Below are positions 36,256 to 45,070 of a stretch of 64,000 nucleotides of DNA, in pieces (the first letter of the stretch is position 1; each line of letters starts with the position of its first letter). The stretch is from Cellulosimicrobium marinum (GTDB taxonomy: Bacteria; Actinomycetota; Actinomycetes; Actinomycetales; Cellulomonadaceae). A program made the translations under genes and the position numbers. The stretch lies in contig NZ_JAJBZH010000004.1 in NCBI RefSeq assembly GCF_020551945.1, forward strand, positions 62,001-126,000. The letters run 5' to 3'. Under the pieces are notes generated by a model. That model worked only from the letters and a program-made list of their open reading frames with translations. It searched no databases and was not told the origin of the DNA.

Positions 36256-37773
36256 ATGTCCCAGAGCGTCTCCGTGGCCGGACGGCGCACGCTGCGCACC
36301 CTGCTCACCACCTCGCCGGCAGCGCGCGTGCGGGCCGCCCGCGCCGCGTTCCACGACCACTCGTGGCAGGTCTCCTACCGGCGCCGACTCGCCGTCACCG
36401 ACACCGCCGTGATCGTCGTCGCGGTCCTCGTGGCGTACTTCGTCCGCTGGGACAAGTTCATCGAGGAGCCCGTGCGCGCCGACGTCCGCGTGCCGTACGT
36501 CGTGCTCAGCCTGCTCGTCGGCCTCGCCTGGTCCCTGTCGCTCGTCGCGTCCCGCACGCGCGACCCCCGCGTCATGGGCAGCGGCCCCACCGAGTACCAG
36601 CGCGTGTTCGACGCGACGTGGCGCCTGTTCGCGGTGCTCGCGGTGCTCGCCTTCCTGCTCCGTTTCCCCGAGGCGCGCGGGTACCTCGCGTTCGCCTTCC
36701 CCCTCGGCCTGGGCGGGCTGCTGGCCGGCCGGTACGCGTGGCGCCAGTGGCTGCACCGCCAGCGCGGCCGAGGCCTGGCGCGCACCGCCGTGCTCGCCAT
36801 CGGGCACCGCGACCAGGCGGAACGGCTCATCCGTGACCTCAACGGTCGGTCCGAGTCGGGCTACCGGGTCGTCGGCGTGTGCGTGCCGGCGGGAGCCGTG
36901 GGCGCCGACGAGGAGATCCGTGGGGTGCCGGTGCTCGGCGAGCTGCGGCACGCCGGCGAGGTCGCGACCCGGATCGGCGCCGACACGGTCGCTGTCTCCG
37001 GCTCGGACGCCATCACCGCCGAGGTGGTGCGCCGGCTCGGCTGGGAGCTCGAGCCGTACGGCGTCGACCTCATGCTCACGGCCGAGCTCGCCGACGTCGC
37101 GGGCCCCCGGATCACCATCACTCCCGCCGAGAGCGTCGCCCTGCTGCACGTCGACGCCCCCCGGTTCACCGGCCCGCGCTTCGCCGTGAAGTCGGCCACC
37201 GACTGGATCGGTGCGGCCGCGCTCGTGCTGCTGCTCCTGCCCGTGCTCCTCGTCGTGGCGCTCGCCGTCCGGTGCACGAGCCGCGGACCGGTCCTGTACC
37301 GGCAGGAGCGGGTCGGGCGCAACGGCCGGACCTTCCCGATGTTCAAGTTCCGCTCCATGCGCGAGGGCGCGGACCGTGAGGTCCTGTCGCTGGCCGACGT
37401 CGACGACGGCTCGGGACCGCTGTTCAAGGTGCGCGAGGACCCTCGCGTCACGCGTGTCGGCCGCGTGCTGCGCCGCTACTCGCTCGACGAGCTGCCGCAG
37501 CTCTTCAACGTCCTGCGGGGCGACATGAGCCTGGTCGGTCCGCGCCCGCCGCTGCAGCGCGAGGTCGAGCAGTACGAGACGTCGGTCCGGCGGCGGCTCC
37601 TGGTCAAGCCCGGTCTCACCGGCCTCTGGCAGGTGGGCGGCCGTTCCGACCTGTCGTGGGAGGAGAGCGTGCGGCTCGACGTCTACTACGTCGAGAACTG
37701 GACCCTCTTCGGAGACTTCCTCATCCTCGCGCGGACCGCCCGCGCCGTGTACTCCGGGCACGGCGCCTACTGA
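36256..37773 (+). CDS. Exopolysaccharide polyprenyl glycosylphosphotransferase (sugar transferase)
   Basis: 505 residues. Five hydrophobic helices in the first ~170 residues, a Rossmann-like CoA-binding domain (about 175-300), a membrane helix ([21 protein letters not shown]) and the C-terminal catalytic domain with [37 protein letters not shown] and [10 protein letters not shown]. This is the WbaP/CpsE type, which transfers sugar-1-phosphate from a UDP-sugar to undecaprenyl phosphate, starting capsule or exopolysaccharide synthesis. Start: ATG 36256 with GGAGG at 36244-36248. An ATG at 36223, 8 nt after TAGGAT, is possible if the mRNA is leaderless. Confidence 0.92.
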   Translation: MSQSVSVAGRRTLRTLLTTSPAARVRAARAAFHDHSWQVSYRRRLAVTDTAVIVVAVLVAYFVRWDKFIEEPVRADVRVPYVVLSLLVGLAWSLSLVASRTRDPRVMGSGPTEYQRVFDATWRLFAVLAVLAFLLRFPEARGYLAFAFPLGLGGLLAGRYAWRQWLHRQRGRGLARTAVLAIGHRDQAERLIRDLNGRSESGYRVVGVCVPAGAVGADEEIRGVPVLGELRHAGEVATRIGADTVAVSGSDAITAEVVRRLGWELEPYGVDLMLTAELADVAGPRITITPAESVALLHVDAPRFTGPRFAVKSATDWIGAAALVLLLLPVLLVVALAVRCTSRGPVLYRQERVGRNGRTFPMFKFRSMREGADREVLSLADVDDGSGPLFKVREDPRVTRVGRVLRRYSLDELPQLFNVLRGDMSLVGPRPPLQREVEQYETSVRRRLLVKPGLTGLWQVGGRSDLSWEESVRLDVYYVENWTLFGDFLILARTARAVYSGHGAY

Positions 37774-37791
37774 GGTCGGGGGCGGTGCACC

Positions 37792-38520
37792 GTGCGGGTC
37801 TCGGTCGTCGGCTGCGGTCGGCGCGGCGTGCTGCACGCGGCCTGCCTCGCCGCGGCGGGGCACGACGTCGTCGCCCTGGAGCCCGACCGGGCCGCGCGCC
37901 GCGCCCTGCGTGACGGCCCACTCTCCACGGAGCCCCGGTTGCGCCGGCTGCTCGCCCTCGCGCTCGTGAGCGGGCGGTTGCGCGTCACCGGCGACCGGAC
38001 CGCGCTCGCCGGCTCCCGGGTCCACGTCCTGTGCACCGGGCGGGGAGCCCCGCGCGCGTGCGGTGACCCGGCCGTCGACGACCCGTCGGGCGACGCGACC
38101 GCGCGCGCCCGGGCGATGCTCGTCGCGCTCGAGGAGCTCGCCCCCCACCTCGGGCCGGGCGACCTCGTCGTCGGCCGGGACCGTGTCCCGTGCGGGACCG
38201 CGGACCTGCTCGCCGCGGCGCTCGCGTCCGACGGCGTGCGGGCGACCGTCGTGTGGGTGCCCGACGAGCACCGTCGTGGGCGGGCGGTCCTCGACACGCT
38301 GCGCCCGGCGCGACTGCTCTACGGGGTGCCCGACGGCGCCCTCGGCCCCCGTGCCGTCGGCATCCTCGACGCGCTGCACGACCTCCAGCTCGCGGGCGGC
38401 GTCCCGCGCACGACGACGGACCTGCGGACCGCCGAGGACGCCCGTCCGGTCCGGGACGGGCGCGCGGACGCGCCGTTCACCGACGCGTCACCACCGTTCG
38501 TCCGGCTCGGGGCTGCCTGA
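37792..38520 (+). CDS. Short UDP-glucose/GDP-mannose dehydrogenase-like protein
   Basis: 242 residues. N-terminal Rossmann motif VSVVGCGRRGVLHAACLAAAGHDVVALEPD matches the NAD-binding domain of UDP-sugar dehydrogenases (consensus VxVxGxGxxGxxxAxxLAxxGHxVxxxD). It ends near where the central helix of the 400-430-residue enzymes begins and has no catalytic GxCxxK motif or C-terminal UDP-binding domain, so it is unlikely to be a complete dehydrogenase. The DDPSGDATA segment corresponds to the family's loop before the second half. Directly behind the sugar transferase (18 bp), so a role in the same polysaccharide pathway is plausible. Confidence 0.65.
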   Translation: MRVSVVGCGRRGVLHAACLAAAGHDVVALEPDRAARRALRDGPLSTEPRLRRLLALALVSGRLRVTGDRTALAGSRVHVLCTGRGAPRACGDPAVDDPSGDATARARAMLVALEELAPHLGPGDLVVGRDRVPCGTADLLAAALASDGVRATVVWVPDEHRRGRAVLDTLRPARLLYGVPDGALGPRAVGILDALHDLQLAGGVPRTTTDLRTAEDARPVRDGRADAPFTDASPPFVRLGAA

Positions 38521-38568
38521 GGGCGCGTCGTTACCGTGTCGAAACCTGGCTCTGGCAGCATTCTCCCC

Positions 38569-40044
38569 ATGTCTTCCCCCACCTCCGTCCGTGAGGACGA
38601 GCAGGCCCCGCCGCCTGCCTCGAACGCGCTCGACCGCTTCTTCAAGATCACCGAGCGCGGCTCGACCGTCGGCGCGGAGATCCGCGGCGGTCTCGTCACG
38701 TTCTTCGCCATGGCGTACATCGTCGTCCTCAACCCCCTGATCATCGGGACGGTGCAGGACGGGACGGGGGCGTTCCTCGGGGGCGGGGCGGAGCCGGACT
38801 TCGGCAAGGTCGCCGCCGCGACGGCGCTCGTCGCGGGCGTCATGACGATCGCGATGGGCGTGTTCGCCAACTTCCCGCTGGGCCTGGCCGCGGGACTCGG
38901 CCTCAACGCGGTCGTCGCCTACTCGATCGCGTCCCTGCCGGGCGTGACGTGGGCGGACGCCATGGGCCTCGTCGTCATCGAGGGCCTCATCATCCTCCTG
39001 CTCGTGCTCACCGGGTTCCGCGAGGCCGTGTTCAAGGCGGTCCCCGTCGAGCTGAAGACGGCGATCAGCGTCGGCATCGGCCTGTTCATCGCCCTCATCG
39101 GCCTCGTCAACGCGGGCTTCGTCACCGCCGGCAGCGGCACGCTCCTCGCGCTCGGCGACCTCGGCACGTGGCCGGTGCTCGTGTTCGTCGTCGGTCTGCT
39201 GCTGACGATCGTCCTGTGGGTCCGCAAGGTGAAGGGTGCACTGCTCGTCTCGATCCTCACCGCGACCGCGCTCGCCGTCGTGCTGGAGAACACGCTGCAC
39301 ATCGGGGCGAAGGCGCCCGACGGATCGAACCCGGACGGCTTCAACCTCAACGCGCCGACGTTCGACGGGGTCGTCGACGTGCCGGACTTCGGCCTCATCG
39401 GGCAGTTCTCGCTGCTCGGGTCGTTCCAGAACATCGCGCTCGTCACCGTCGTGCTGCTCGTCTTCTCCCTTCTCATCGCCGACTTCTTCGACACGATGGG
39501 CACGATGGTGGCCGTCGGTGCCGAGGGTCGTCTCCTCGACGCGCAGGGCAACCCGCCCCGCACGCGCGCCATCCTCGTCGTCGACTCGATCGCGGCGGCG
39601 GCGGGCGGCGCCGGGTCGGTGTCGTCGAACACGAGCTACGTCGAGTCGACCACGGGCGTCGGCGAGGGGGCGCGCACCGGCCTCGCGGCCGTCGTCACCG
39701 GCGTGGCGTTCCTGCTCACCACGTTCCTGTCGCCGCTCGTCGCGCTGGTGCCCTACGAGGCGGCCGCGCCGGCGCTCGTCTTCGTCGGGTTCCTCATGAT
39801 GACGCAGGTCGCGGGGATCTCCTGGCGCGACGTCGAGATCGCGATCCCCGCGTTCCTCACCATCATCGTCATGCCGTTCACCTACTCGATCGCCGACGGC
39901 ATCGGGGCGGGCTTCATCGCGTTCGTCGTCATCAAGCTCGCGCTGGGCAAGGTGCGGGCGATCCACCCGCTCATGTGGGTCGCGGCGGCCATGTTCGTCG
40001 TCTACTTCCTCCTCGGTCCGATCCAGGAGGCGCTGGGCCTGTAG
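38569..40044 (+). CDS. NCS2-family purine permease (AzgA-like)
   Basis: 491 residues with 12-14 hydrophobic spans. Begins ALDRFFKITERGSTVGAEIRGGLVTFFAMAYIVVLNP, the hallmark of the AzgA/PbuG hypoxanthine-guanine-adenine branch of NCS2. Further blocks are GLAAGLGLNAVVAYS and ADFFDTMGTMVAVGAEGRLLD. SSNTSYVESTTGVGEGARTG is the conserved substrate-site loop. Likely imports purine bases with protons. ATG 38569 chosen over a GTG at 38536 in frame because typical proteins start close to the former. Confidence 0.92.
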   Translation: MSSPTSVREDEQAPPPASNALDRFFKITERGSTVGAEIRGGLVTFFAMAYIVVLNPLIIGTVQDGTGAFLGGGAEPDFGKVAAATALVAGVMTIAMGVFANFPLGLAAGLGLNAVVAYSIASLPGVTWADAMGLVVIEGLIILLLVLTGFREAVFKAVPVELKTAISVGIGLFIALIGLVNAGFVTAGSGTLLALGDLGTWPVLVFVVGLLLTIVLWVRKVKGALLVSILTATALAVVLENTLHIGAKAPDGSNPDGFNLNAPTFDGVVDVPDFGLIGQFSLLGSFQNIALVTVVLLVFSLLIADFFDTMGTMVAVGAEGRLLDAQGNPPRTRAILVVDSIAAAAGGAGSVSSNTSYVESTTGVGEGARTGLAAVVTGVAFLLTTFLSPLVALVPYEAAAPALVFVGFLMMTQVAGISWRDVEIAIPAFLTIIVMPFTYSIADGIGAGFIAFVVIKLALGKVRAIHPLMWVAAAMFVVYFLLGPIQEALGL

Positions 40045-40058
40045 GCCCACGCGGCGGC

Positions 40059-41333
40059 ATGACGGGGGCGGTGCGGCGGACGGCTGCGTTCTACCGGCTC
40101 GACAACACGGTCCAGCGGTACGACTGGGGGTCGACCACCGCGATCCAGGGTCTCCTGGGCGCGGAGGTCGACGGTCGGCCCGCGGCCGAGATGTGGATGG
40201 GCGCGCACGTGCTGGCGCCCTCCCGGGTGACCGCGGTGCCCGGTTCCGGCGGCGACCCCGGCGGGGCGGTGTCGGGCACGCTCCTGGACCTCCTGCGGGC
40301 GGACCCGGTGGGCGTGCTCGGCACCCGCGTGCTCGACACGTACGGCCCCCGCCTGCCGTACCTGCTCAAGGTGCTCGCGGCGGACCGCGCGCTGTCCCTG
40401 CAGGTGCACCCGCACCCGCACCGGGCGCGCGCGGGGTTCAACCGGGAGAACCGGGAGGGGGTGCCCCGGGACTCGCCGGAGCGCAGCTTCCACGACGACC
40501 AGCACAAGCCCGAGATGGTGGTCGCCGTCTCCCGGTTCGAAGGGCTCTCGGGCTTCCGCCGCCCCGCCCGCATCCTCAAGCTGCTCGACGGGCTCGACGG
40601 CGACCTCGTCGCGAGGATGCGCACGGAGATCGAGGCACGGCCGACCGAGCCCGGCATCCGGGCCGCGTTCACCCTCGCGCTGCACGCCCGGGCGGAGCCG
40701 GGCCTGGCGGCGGACCTCGCGCGGACCGTCGCGTCGGTCCGGGACCGGGCGGGGCGTGCCGGTGGTCCCGGGCCCCGCACGTCCCGGCGCGCGGACGCGA
40801 CGGTGCTCTCCCTCGCGGAGCAGCACCCCGGCGACCCGGGCGCCGTCGTGTCGCTCATGCTCAACCGCGTGACGCTCGAGCCGGGCGAGTCGATGTTCGT
40901 CCCGGCGGGCCACGTGCACGCCTACCTGTCCGGGTGCGCGGTCGAGGTCATGGCGAGCTCCGACAACGTGCTGCGTGCCGGGCTGACGACCAAGCGGGTC
41001 GACGTCGACGCCCTCCTCGAGTGCGCCACGTGCCTCCCGGGTCCCGCGGCACGGCCGCGGGTCGTGCGCGACGACGTCTCCGGCCTCACCACGTACCGCG
41101 CCTCGGTCCCCGAGTTCGCGCTCGTCACGGGCGAGGTGCGGGGCGACCGCGCGCTCGCCCTGCCCGACGCCGGCCCGCGCGTCGTCCTGTGCCTCGCCGG
41201 GGAGCTGGAGCTCGCCGCGGGGGCCGACGGCGCGCTGCGGCTCTCCCGGGGCGAGTCGGTGTTCGTCCCGCACGCGGCGGGGGCGCTCTCGGTCCGGGGC
41301 GACGGGCAGGTCGTGGTGTCGTACGTCCCCTGA
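40059..41333 (+). CDS. manA: Mannose-6-phosphate isomerase, class I
   Basis: 424 residues. Type I phosphomannose isomerase with zinc ligands in LSLQVHPH (near residue 115), DQHKPEMVVA (near 150) and PAGHVHAYLSG (near 285), and active-site Arg in MASSDNVLRAGLTTKRVD. Interconverts fructose-6-P and mannose-6-P for mannose catabolism or GDP-mannose supply. The neighbouring glycan gene makes the latter plausible. 14 bp behind the permease gene. An insertion at about 230-250 (Gly/Arg/Pro-rich) departs from the family. Confidence 0.93.
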   Translation: MTGAVRRTAAFYRLDNTVQRYDWGSTTAIQGLLGAEVDGRPAAEMWMGAHVLAPSRVTAVPGSGGDPGGAVSGTLLDLLRADPVGVLGTRVLDTYGPRLPYLLKVLAADRALSLQVHPHPHRARAGFNRENREGVPRDSPERSFHDDQHKPEMVVAVSRFEGLSGFRRPARILKLLDGLDGDLVARMRTEIEARPTEPGIRAAFTLALHARAEPGLAADLARTVASVRDRAGRAGGPGPRTSRRADATVLSLAEQHPGDPGAVVSLMLNRVTLEPGESMFVPAGHVHAYLSGCAVEVMASSDNVLRAGLTTKRVDVDALLECATCLPGPAARPRVVRDDVSGLTTYRASVPEFALVTGEVRGDRALALPDAGPRVVLCLAGELELAAGADGALRLSRGESVFVPHAAGALSVRGDGQVVVSYVP

Positions 41334-41344
41334 TCGGGCCTGTC

Positions 41345-41372
41345 CTTACCCGAGGTAATGAGTTAGGGTAAG
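41345..41372 (+). promoter_or_regulatory. MarR operator/promoter region
   Basis: CTTACCC and GGGTAAG form a perfect 7-bp inverted repeat around a 14-bp centre that itself contains GGTAA and GAGTTA boxes. TAGGGT at 41364-41369 is a -10-like box ending 7 nt before the MarR ATG. Overlap of dyad and promoter suggests autorepression of the marR-MFS operon. Confidence 0.6.
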
Positions 41373-41376
41373 CATC

Positions 41377-41835
41377 ATGCCTGCTGCGGACCCTGCTGCG
41401 CCCACGCGCGACCAGTGTCGTCCCGCACCCCTCGGCGGCGAGCTCCGCGTCGCCCTCACCCGCATCTCCCGTCGACTGCGCTCGCAGCGCGGGGAGGCCG
41501 ACCTCCCGGAAGGACAGTTCGGCGTGCTCACCGTGCTGCACAAGCACGGCGAGATGTCGCCGGGGGCGCTCGCCGAGCACGAGCGGGTGCGCCCGCCGTC
41601 GATGACGCGGGCCGTGAACCGCCTCGTCGAGCTCGGCCTGGTGGAGAAGGTCGAGCACGCCACGGACCGGCGCCAGGTGGTCGTCCGCCTCACGGACACC
41701 GGCACGCACGAGGTCTCCGAGACCCGGCGCCGACGCGACGCGTGGCTCACGCAGCAGCTGACCGCCCTCGCCCCCGACGAGAGAGAGACCTTGGCCCGCG
41801 CCAGTGAGCTGTTGATCAGGATCGCCGCCCGATGA
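41377..41835 (+). CDS. MarR-family regulator
   Basis: 152 residues with the winged helix-turn-helix of the MarR family: PEGQFGVLTVLHKHGEMSPGALAEHERVRPPSMTRAVNRLVELGLVEK and the wing ATDRRQVVVRLTDTG. Dimerising helices lie at both ends. It overlaps the MFS transporter gene by 4 bp (ATGA), so it most likely represses its own operon through the dyad at 41345-41372 and is released by a transported or toxic compound. Confidence 0.93.
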   Translation: MPAADPAAPTRDQCRPAPLGGELRVALTRISRRLRSQRGEADLPEGQFGVLTVLHKHGEMSPGALAEHERVRPPSMTRAVNRLVELGLVEKVEHATDRRQVVVRLTDTGTHEVSETRRRRDAWLTQQLTALAPDERETLARASELLIRIAAR

Positions 41836-43178
41836 GCGCGACGTTCACCTCCCTCAAGTACTTCAACTACCGCGTCTGGTTCGCTGCCGCCCTCGTGGCG
41901 AACGTCGGCACGTGGATGCAGCGCATCGCCCAGGACTGGCTGGTCCTCACCGACCTCACCGACGAGTCCGGCGTGGCCGTCGGCATCGTGACAGCGCTGC
42001 AGTTCGCGCCGGTCCTCGCCCTGTCCGCGTGGGCGGGCCTCCTCGCCGACCGGCTCCCGCGACGTCGGCTCCTCATGGCCACGCAGGGCGCGATGGGACT
42101 GCTCGCGCTCGGCCTCGGCGCCCTCGTGCTCTCCGGCCACGTCCAGCTCTGGCACGTCTACGTCTTCGCCACCCTGCTCGGCGTCGTCACCGCGTTCGAC
42201 AACCCGGTACGGCAGACGTTCGTCGCCGAGATGGTGCCCGCCGACAAGCTGTCCAACGCCGTCGGGCTCAACAGCGCGTCGTTCAACGCGGCCCGGCTGA
42301 TCGGCCCGGGCGTCGCCGGCCTGCTCATCGCCGTCGTCGGCACCGGGTGGATCTTCGTCGTCAACGGCGTGAGCTTCGCGGCGACGATCCTCGCGCTCGG
42401 CGCCATGCGCACCCGCGAGCTGCACGCCCTGCCCAGCGTGCCACGGAGCAAGGGGCAGATCCGCGAGGGCATCCGCTACGTGCGCGGCCGCACGGACATC
42501 GTCGTCATCATGGTGGTCGTCGGCGTCGTGTCGACGTTCGGGCTCAACTTCCAGCTCACCTCCGCGATGATGGCGAAGGTCGAGTTCGGGATGGGCCCGG
42601 GGGAGTACGGCATCCTCGGCTCGATCCTCGCCATCGGCTCCCTCACCGGCGCGCTCCTCGCCGCGCGGCGCGAACGGCCCCGCGTCCGGCTCGTCATCGG
42701 GTCCGCGTTCGGCTTCGCCGTCGCCACCGGTGCGATGGCGCTCATGCCGACCTACCCCAGCTTCGCCGTCGCGTGCATCCCCGTCGGCCTCGCGTCCCTC
42801 ACGATGATGACCGCGGCCAACTCGACCATCCAGATGAGCGTCGACCCCGTCATGCGCGGACGCGTCATGTCCCTCTACATGATCGTCTTCCTCGGCGCCA
42901 CGCCCGTCGGCTCGCCCGTCGTCGGGTGGATCGCCGAGGCGTGGGGACCTCGCTGGGCCATCGGCGTCGGGTCGATCACCGCGGCGCTCGTGTCCGTCGG
43001 GGCGGCCGTGTGGGCCGTGCGCAACTGGCACCTCGAGGTCCGCTACCGCGTCCTGCAGCGACCCCACCTCGTCGTGCGCTACCTCGACGGCGGCACCGCC
43101 GTGGAGAGCGGAGCCCGCGCCGAGACCCGTCGCCGGCTCGGTGCCGAGGACGCCGAGGAGGCGGCCCGAGCCGCCTGA
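41832..43178 (+). CDS. MFS exporter (MFS_3/EntS-like)
   Basis: 448 residues, 12 hydrophobic spans with the family signature GTWMQRIAQDWLVLT after helix 1 and loop GLLADRLPRRRLLM between helices 2 and 3. NPVRQTFVAEMV and LNSASFNAARLIGPGVAGLL are typical of the enterobactin-exporter-like MFS_3 group. Probably a proton-driven efflux pump for an unidentified compound, controlled by the MarR protein translated just before it. The C-terminal ~45 residues are hydrophilic. Confidence 0.9.
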   Translation: MSATFTSLKYFNYRVWFAAALVANVGTWMQRIAQDWLVLTDLTDESGVAVGIVTALQFAPVLALSAWAGLLADRLPRRRLLMATQGAMGLLALGLGALVLSGHVQLWHVYVFATLLGVVTAFDNPVRQTFVAEMVPADKLSNAVGLNSASFNAARLIGPGVAGLLIAVVGTGWIFVVNGVSFAATILALGAMRTRELHALPSVPRSKGQIREGIRYVRGRTDIVVIMVVVGVVSTFGLNFQLTSAMMAKVEFGMGPGEYGILGSILAIGSLTGALLAARRERPRVRLVIGSAFGFAVATGAMALMPTYPSFAVACIPVGLASLTMMTAANSTIQMSVDPVMRGRVMSLYMIVFLGATPVGSPVVGWIAEAWGPRWAIGVGSITAALVSVGAAVWAVRNWHLEVRYRVLQRPHLVVRYLDGGTAVESGARAETRRRLGAEDAEEAARAA

Positions 43179-43313
43179 CCACGGGTGCTCGTCCCCACGC
43201 CCTCCACGAACATCGCAAAACCGACTTCTTGACAGTCCGACGCCTCGCGCTGTTGACTCTCCGGCGTCACGGCCCGAGGCAGTGGGGCGACGGGGGACTG
43301 GCGGGGGGCCGGT

Positions 43314-43985
43314 GTGCACGAACGAGCGGTTGCGACGCGTTCTTCTTTTGTCGAGCTCTCCGTCGTCAACGGGCGGCACCTCGTCCGTGATCCCCGGACC
43401 GGGCTCGCGACGGTCTTCGTGTTCGCGTTCTACCTCGTCGTCGTCTTCGTGCTCGACGCGACCTTCGCCGACGGCGCCGCGCAGGTCGACCTCGTCCGCC
43501 TGAACCTGGGAACCGCGCTCGGGGTCGGCCTCATGAGCATCGCGTTCCTCGGTACGGCGGTTCCGCTCGTCGCCCTGCGCGAGCGCGGCACGCTCAGACT
43601 GCTCGGCACCACACCCGTGCCCCGCGGGCTGTTCCTCCTGTCGATGCTGCCGGTGCGTGTCGTGCTCGCCGCCGGGGAGGGCCTCGTCGTCCTGGTGATC
43701 GCTGCGGCCGCCGGCTACACGGGCGGCGCGGGCGCCGGGCGCCTCGCCGTCACCATGATCCTCGGCATCGCGATGCTCTTCGCACTGGCGTTGCTCTTCG
43801 CGGCACGCGCCCGCAGCGCGGAGACGGCGCAGCAGGCCATGGCCACGTTGCCCCTTCTTCTCATCGCGCCCGGCGGAGGGATCATCCCGGTCGGCTTGCT
43901 CCCCGACGCGGTGCAGGTCGTGTGCAACGCAATTCCGACCACGTGGCTGATCGCCGCACTCGGGGTCGACCTCGCCGGGACTTAG
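43314..43985 (+). CDS. ABC-2 permease, interrupted by an in-frame TAG
   Basis: 223 residues before a TAG at 43983-43985. Five hydrophobic spans, with the motif ERGTLRLLGTTPVPRGLFL and IPTTWLIAALGVDLAGT at the end. The homologous permease two genes on has RGTLRLLATTPVPR and PTTWFVRSLDSLLTG, followed by a sixth helix. Here the sixth helix is still encoded, in frame, after the TAG (43986-44090). The product therefore probably lacks its last helix. 135 bp upstream there is TTGACA at 43229-43234 but no convincing -10 box. Start GTG uncertain. Confidence 0.8.
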   Translation: MHERAVATRSSFVELSVVNGRHLVRDPRTGLATVFVFAFYLVVVFVLDATFADGAAQVDLVRLNLGTALGVGLMSIAFLGTAVPLVALRERGTLRLLGTTPVPRGLFLLSMLPVRVVLAAGEGLVVLVIAAAAGYTGGAGAGRLAVTMILGIAMLFALALLFAARARSAETAQQAMATLPLLLIAPGGGIIPVGLLPDAVQVVCNAIPTTWLIAALGVDLAGT

Positions 43986-44090
43986 GCCTTCGCGAGCGTT
44001 CCCGTGCTGTGGGGGCTGATGGCCGTCGTGACCGTCACCTCCGGCTGGTTCGCGGCGCGGAGGTTCGTGTGGGACCAGGGGGACAGGTGA
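43986..44090 (+). pseudogene. Severed C-terminal helix of the ABC permease
   Basis: 34 in-frame codons and a TGA directly after the TAG of the upstream gene. They encode VPVLWGLMAVVTVTSGWF, then AARRFVWDQGDR, aligning with the last helix and basic tail of the sister permease (RFFDWGREPVRR). The TGA overlaps the ATPase GTG (GTGA), the normal coupling of such operons, so this was the true end of the gene. Confidence 0.8.
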
Positions 44091-45067
44091 ACCAGGTGCA
44101 GGGGGGCGACGTGCAAGGCGAGGGCGGCGAGAAGGTCATCGAGGTCGACGGACTCGTCAAGCGGTACGACGACGTCCGCGCGGTCGCCGGCATCACGTTC
44201 GCCGTCTCCCGGGGTGAGATCTTCGGCCTGCTCGGTCCCAACGGGGCGGGGAAGACGACGACGATCGAGTGCCTCGTGGGGCTGCGCGACCCGGACGAGG
44301 GGACCGTACGCGTTCTCGGGATCGACCCCGCGGTCGACCGGGCCACGGTCACCGCCCGCCTCGCGGTCCAGCCGCAGTCGGCCAGCCTCTTCGACACGCT
44401 GACGGTGCGCGAGACGCTCCGCCTCTTCGCGTCCTTCCATGCCCGCCCGCTGACTCCGGACGAGGTGATCGAGCAGATCGGCCTGGAGGAGAAGTCCCGC
44501 GCCCGGGTGAAGAACCTGTCCGGCGGTCAGCTCCGGCGGCTGCTGCTCGGTGTCGCGCTGATCTCCGACCCGGAGAACGTCGTTCTGGACGAGCCCTCCG
44601 CCGGTCTCGACCCTGCTGCCCGGCGTGCACTGTGGACGGTCATCGCGGAGCTCGGGCGACGGGGTACGACCGTCGTGCTGTCGACGCACCACATGGACGA
44701 GGCGACCGAGCTCTGCGACAGGGTGGGCATCGTCGTCGGGGGGCGGCTCGTCGCGCTCGACGCGCCCGACGAGCTGGTCCGGCAACGGAACGCTGACGCG
44801 GTCGTGTCGTTCTCGGTCGGTGCGGACACCGAGCGCGCGCTGCTCGAGAGCCTCGGGGAACCCGGCACCGTCACCGTGGACCGCACTGGCCGGACGTGTC
44901 GGGTCAGCGTGCGGACCTCCGAGCCGGACGCCGTGATGCGTCGGGTGACGTTCACCGGAGGCGTCTCGGCATCAGACTTCGCGATCCGACGCGGGACGCT
45001 CGAGGAGCTCTTCCTGGAGCTCAGCGTCGCCCCGGAGTCCTTCGGCTCAGCACGTGGGAACCGTTGA
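44087..45067 (+). CDS. ABC exporter ATPase (CcmA/DrrA-like)
   Basis: 326 residues. Nucleotide-binding domain with Walker [17 protein letters not shown] (near residue 50), Q-loop VQPQSASLFDTLTVRE, signature LSGGQLRRLLLGVALI, Walker B NVVLDEPSAGLDPA and H-switch STHHMDEA. A C-terminal domain of about 90 residues follows. GTG overlaps the end of the ancestral permease frame. It would energise the two flanking permeases to export an unknown substrate, perhaps a peptide, lipid or drug. Confidence 0.92.
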   Translation: MNQVQGGDVQGEGGEKVIEVDGLVKRYDDVRAVAGITFAVSRGEIFGLLGPNGAGKTTTIECLVGLRDPDEGTVRVLGIDPAVDRATVTARLAVQPQSASLFDTLTVRETLRLFASFHARPLTPDEVIEQIGLEEKSRARVKNLSGGQLRRLLLGVALISDPENVVLDEPSAGLDPAARRALWTVIAELGRRGTTVVLSTHHMDEATELCDRVGIVVGGRLVALDAPDELVRQRNADAVVSFSVGADTERALLESLGEPGTVTVDRTGRTCRVSVRTSEPDAVMRRVTFTGGVSASDFAIRRGTLEELFLELSVAPESFGSARGNR

Positions 45068-45070
45068 CCC

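Noticed and set aside
43983-43985. Programmed readthrough or selenocysteine/pyrrolysine decoding of the TAG
   Set aside because: Not excluded, but there is no recoding signal or dedicated machinery in view. A simple nonsense mutation or sequencing error is more economical.
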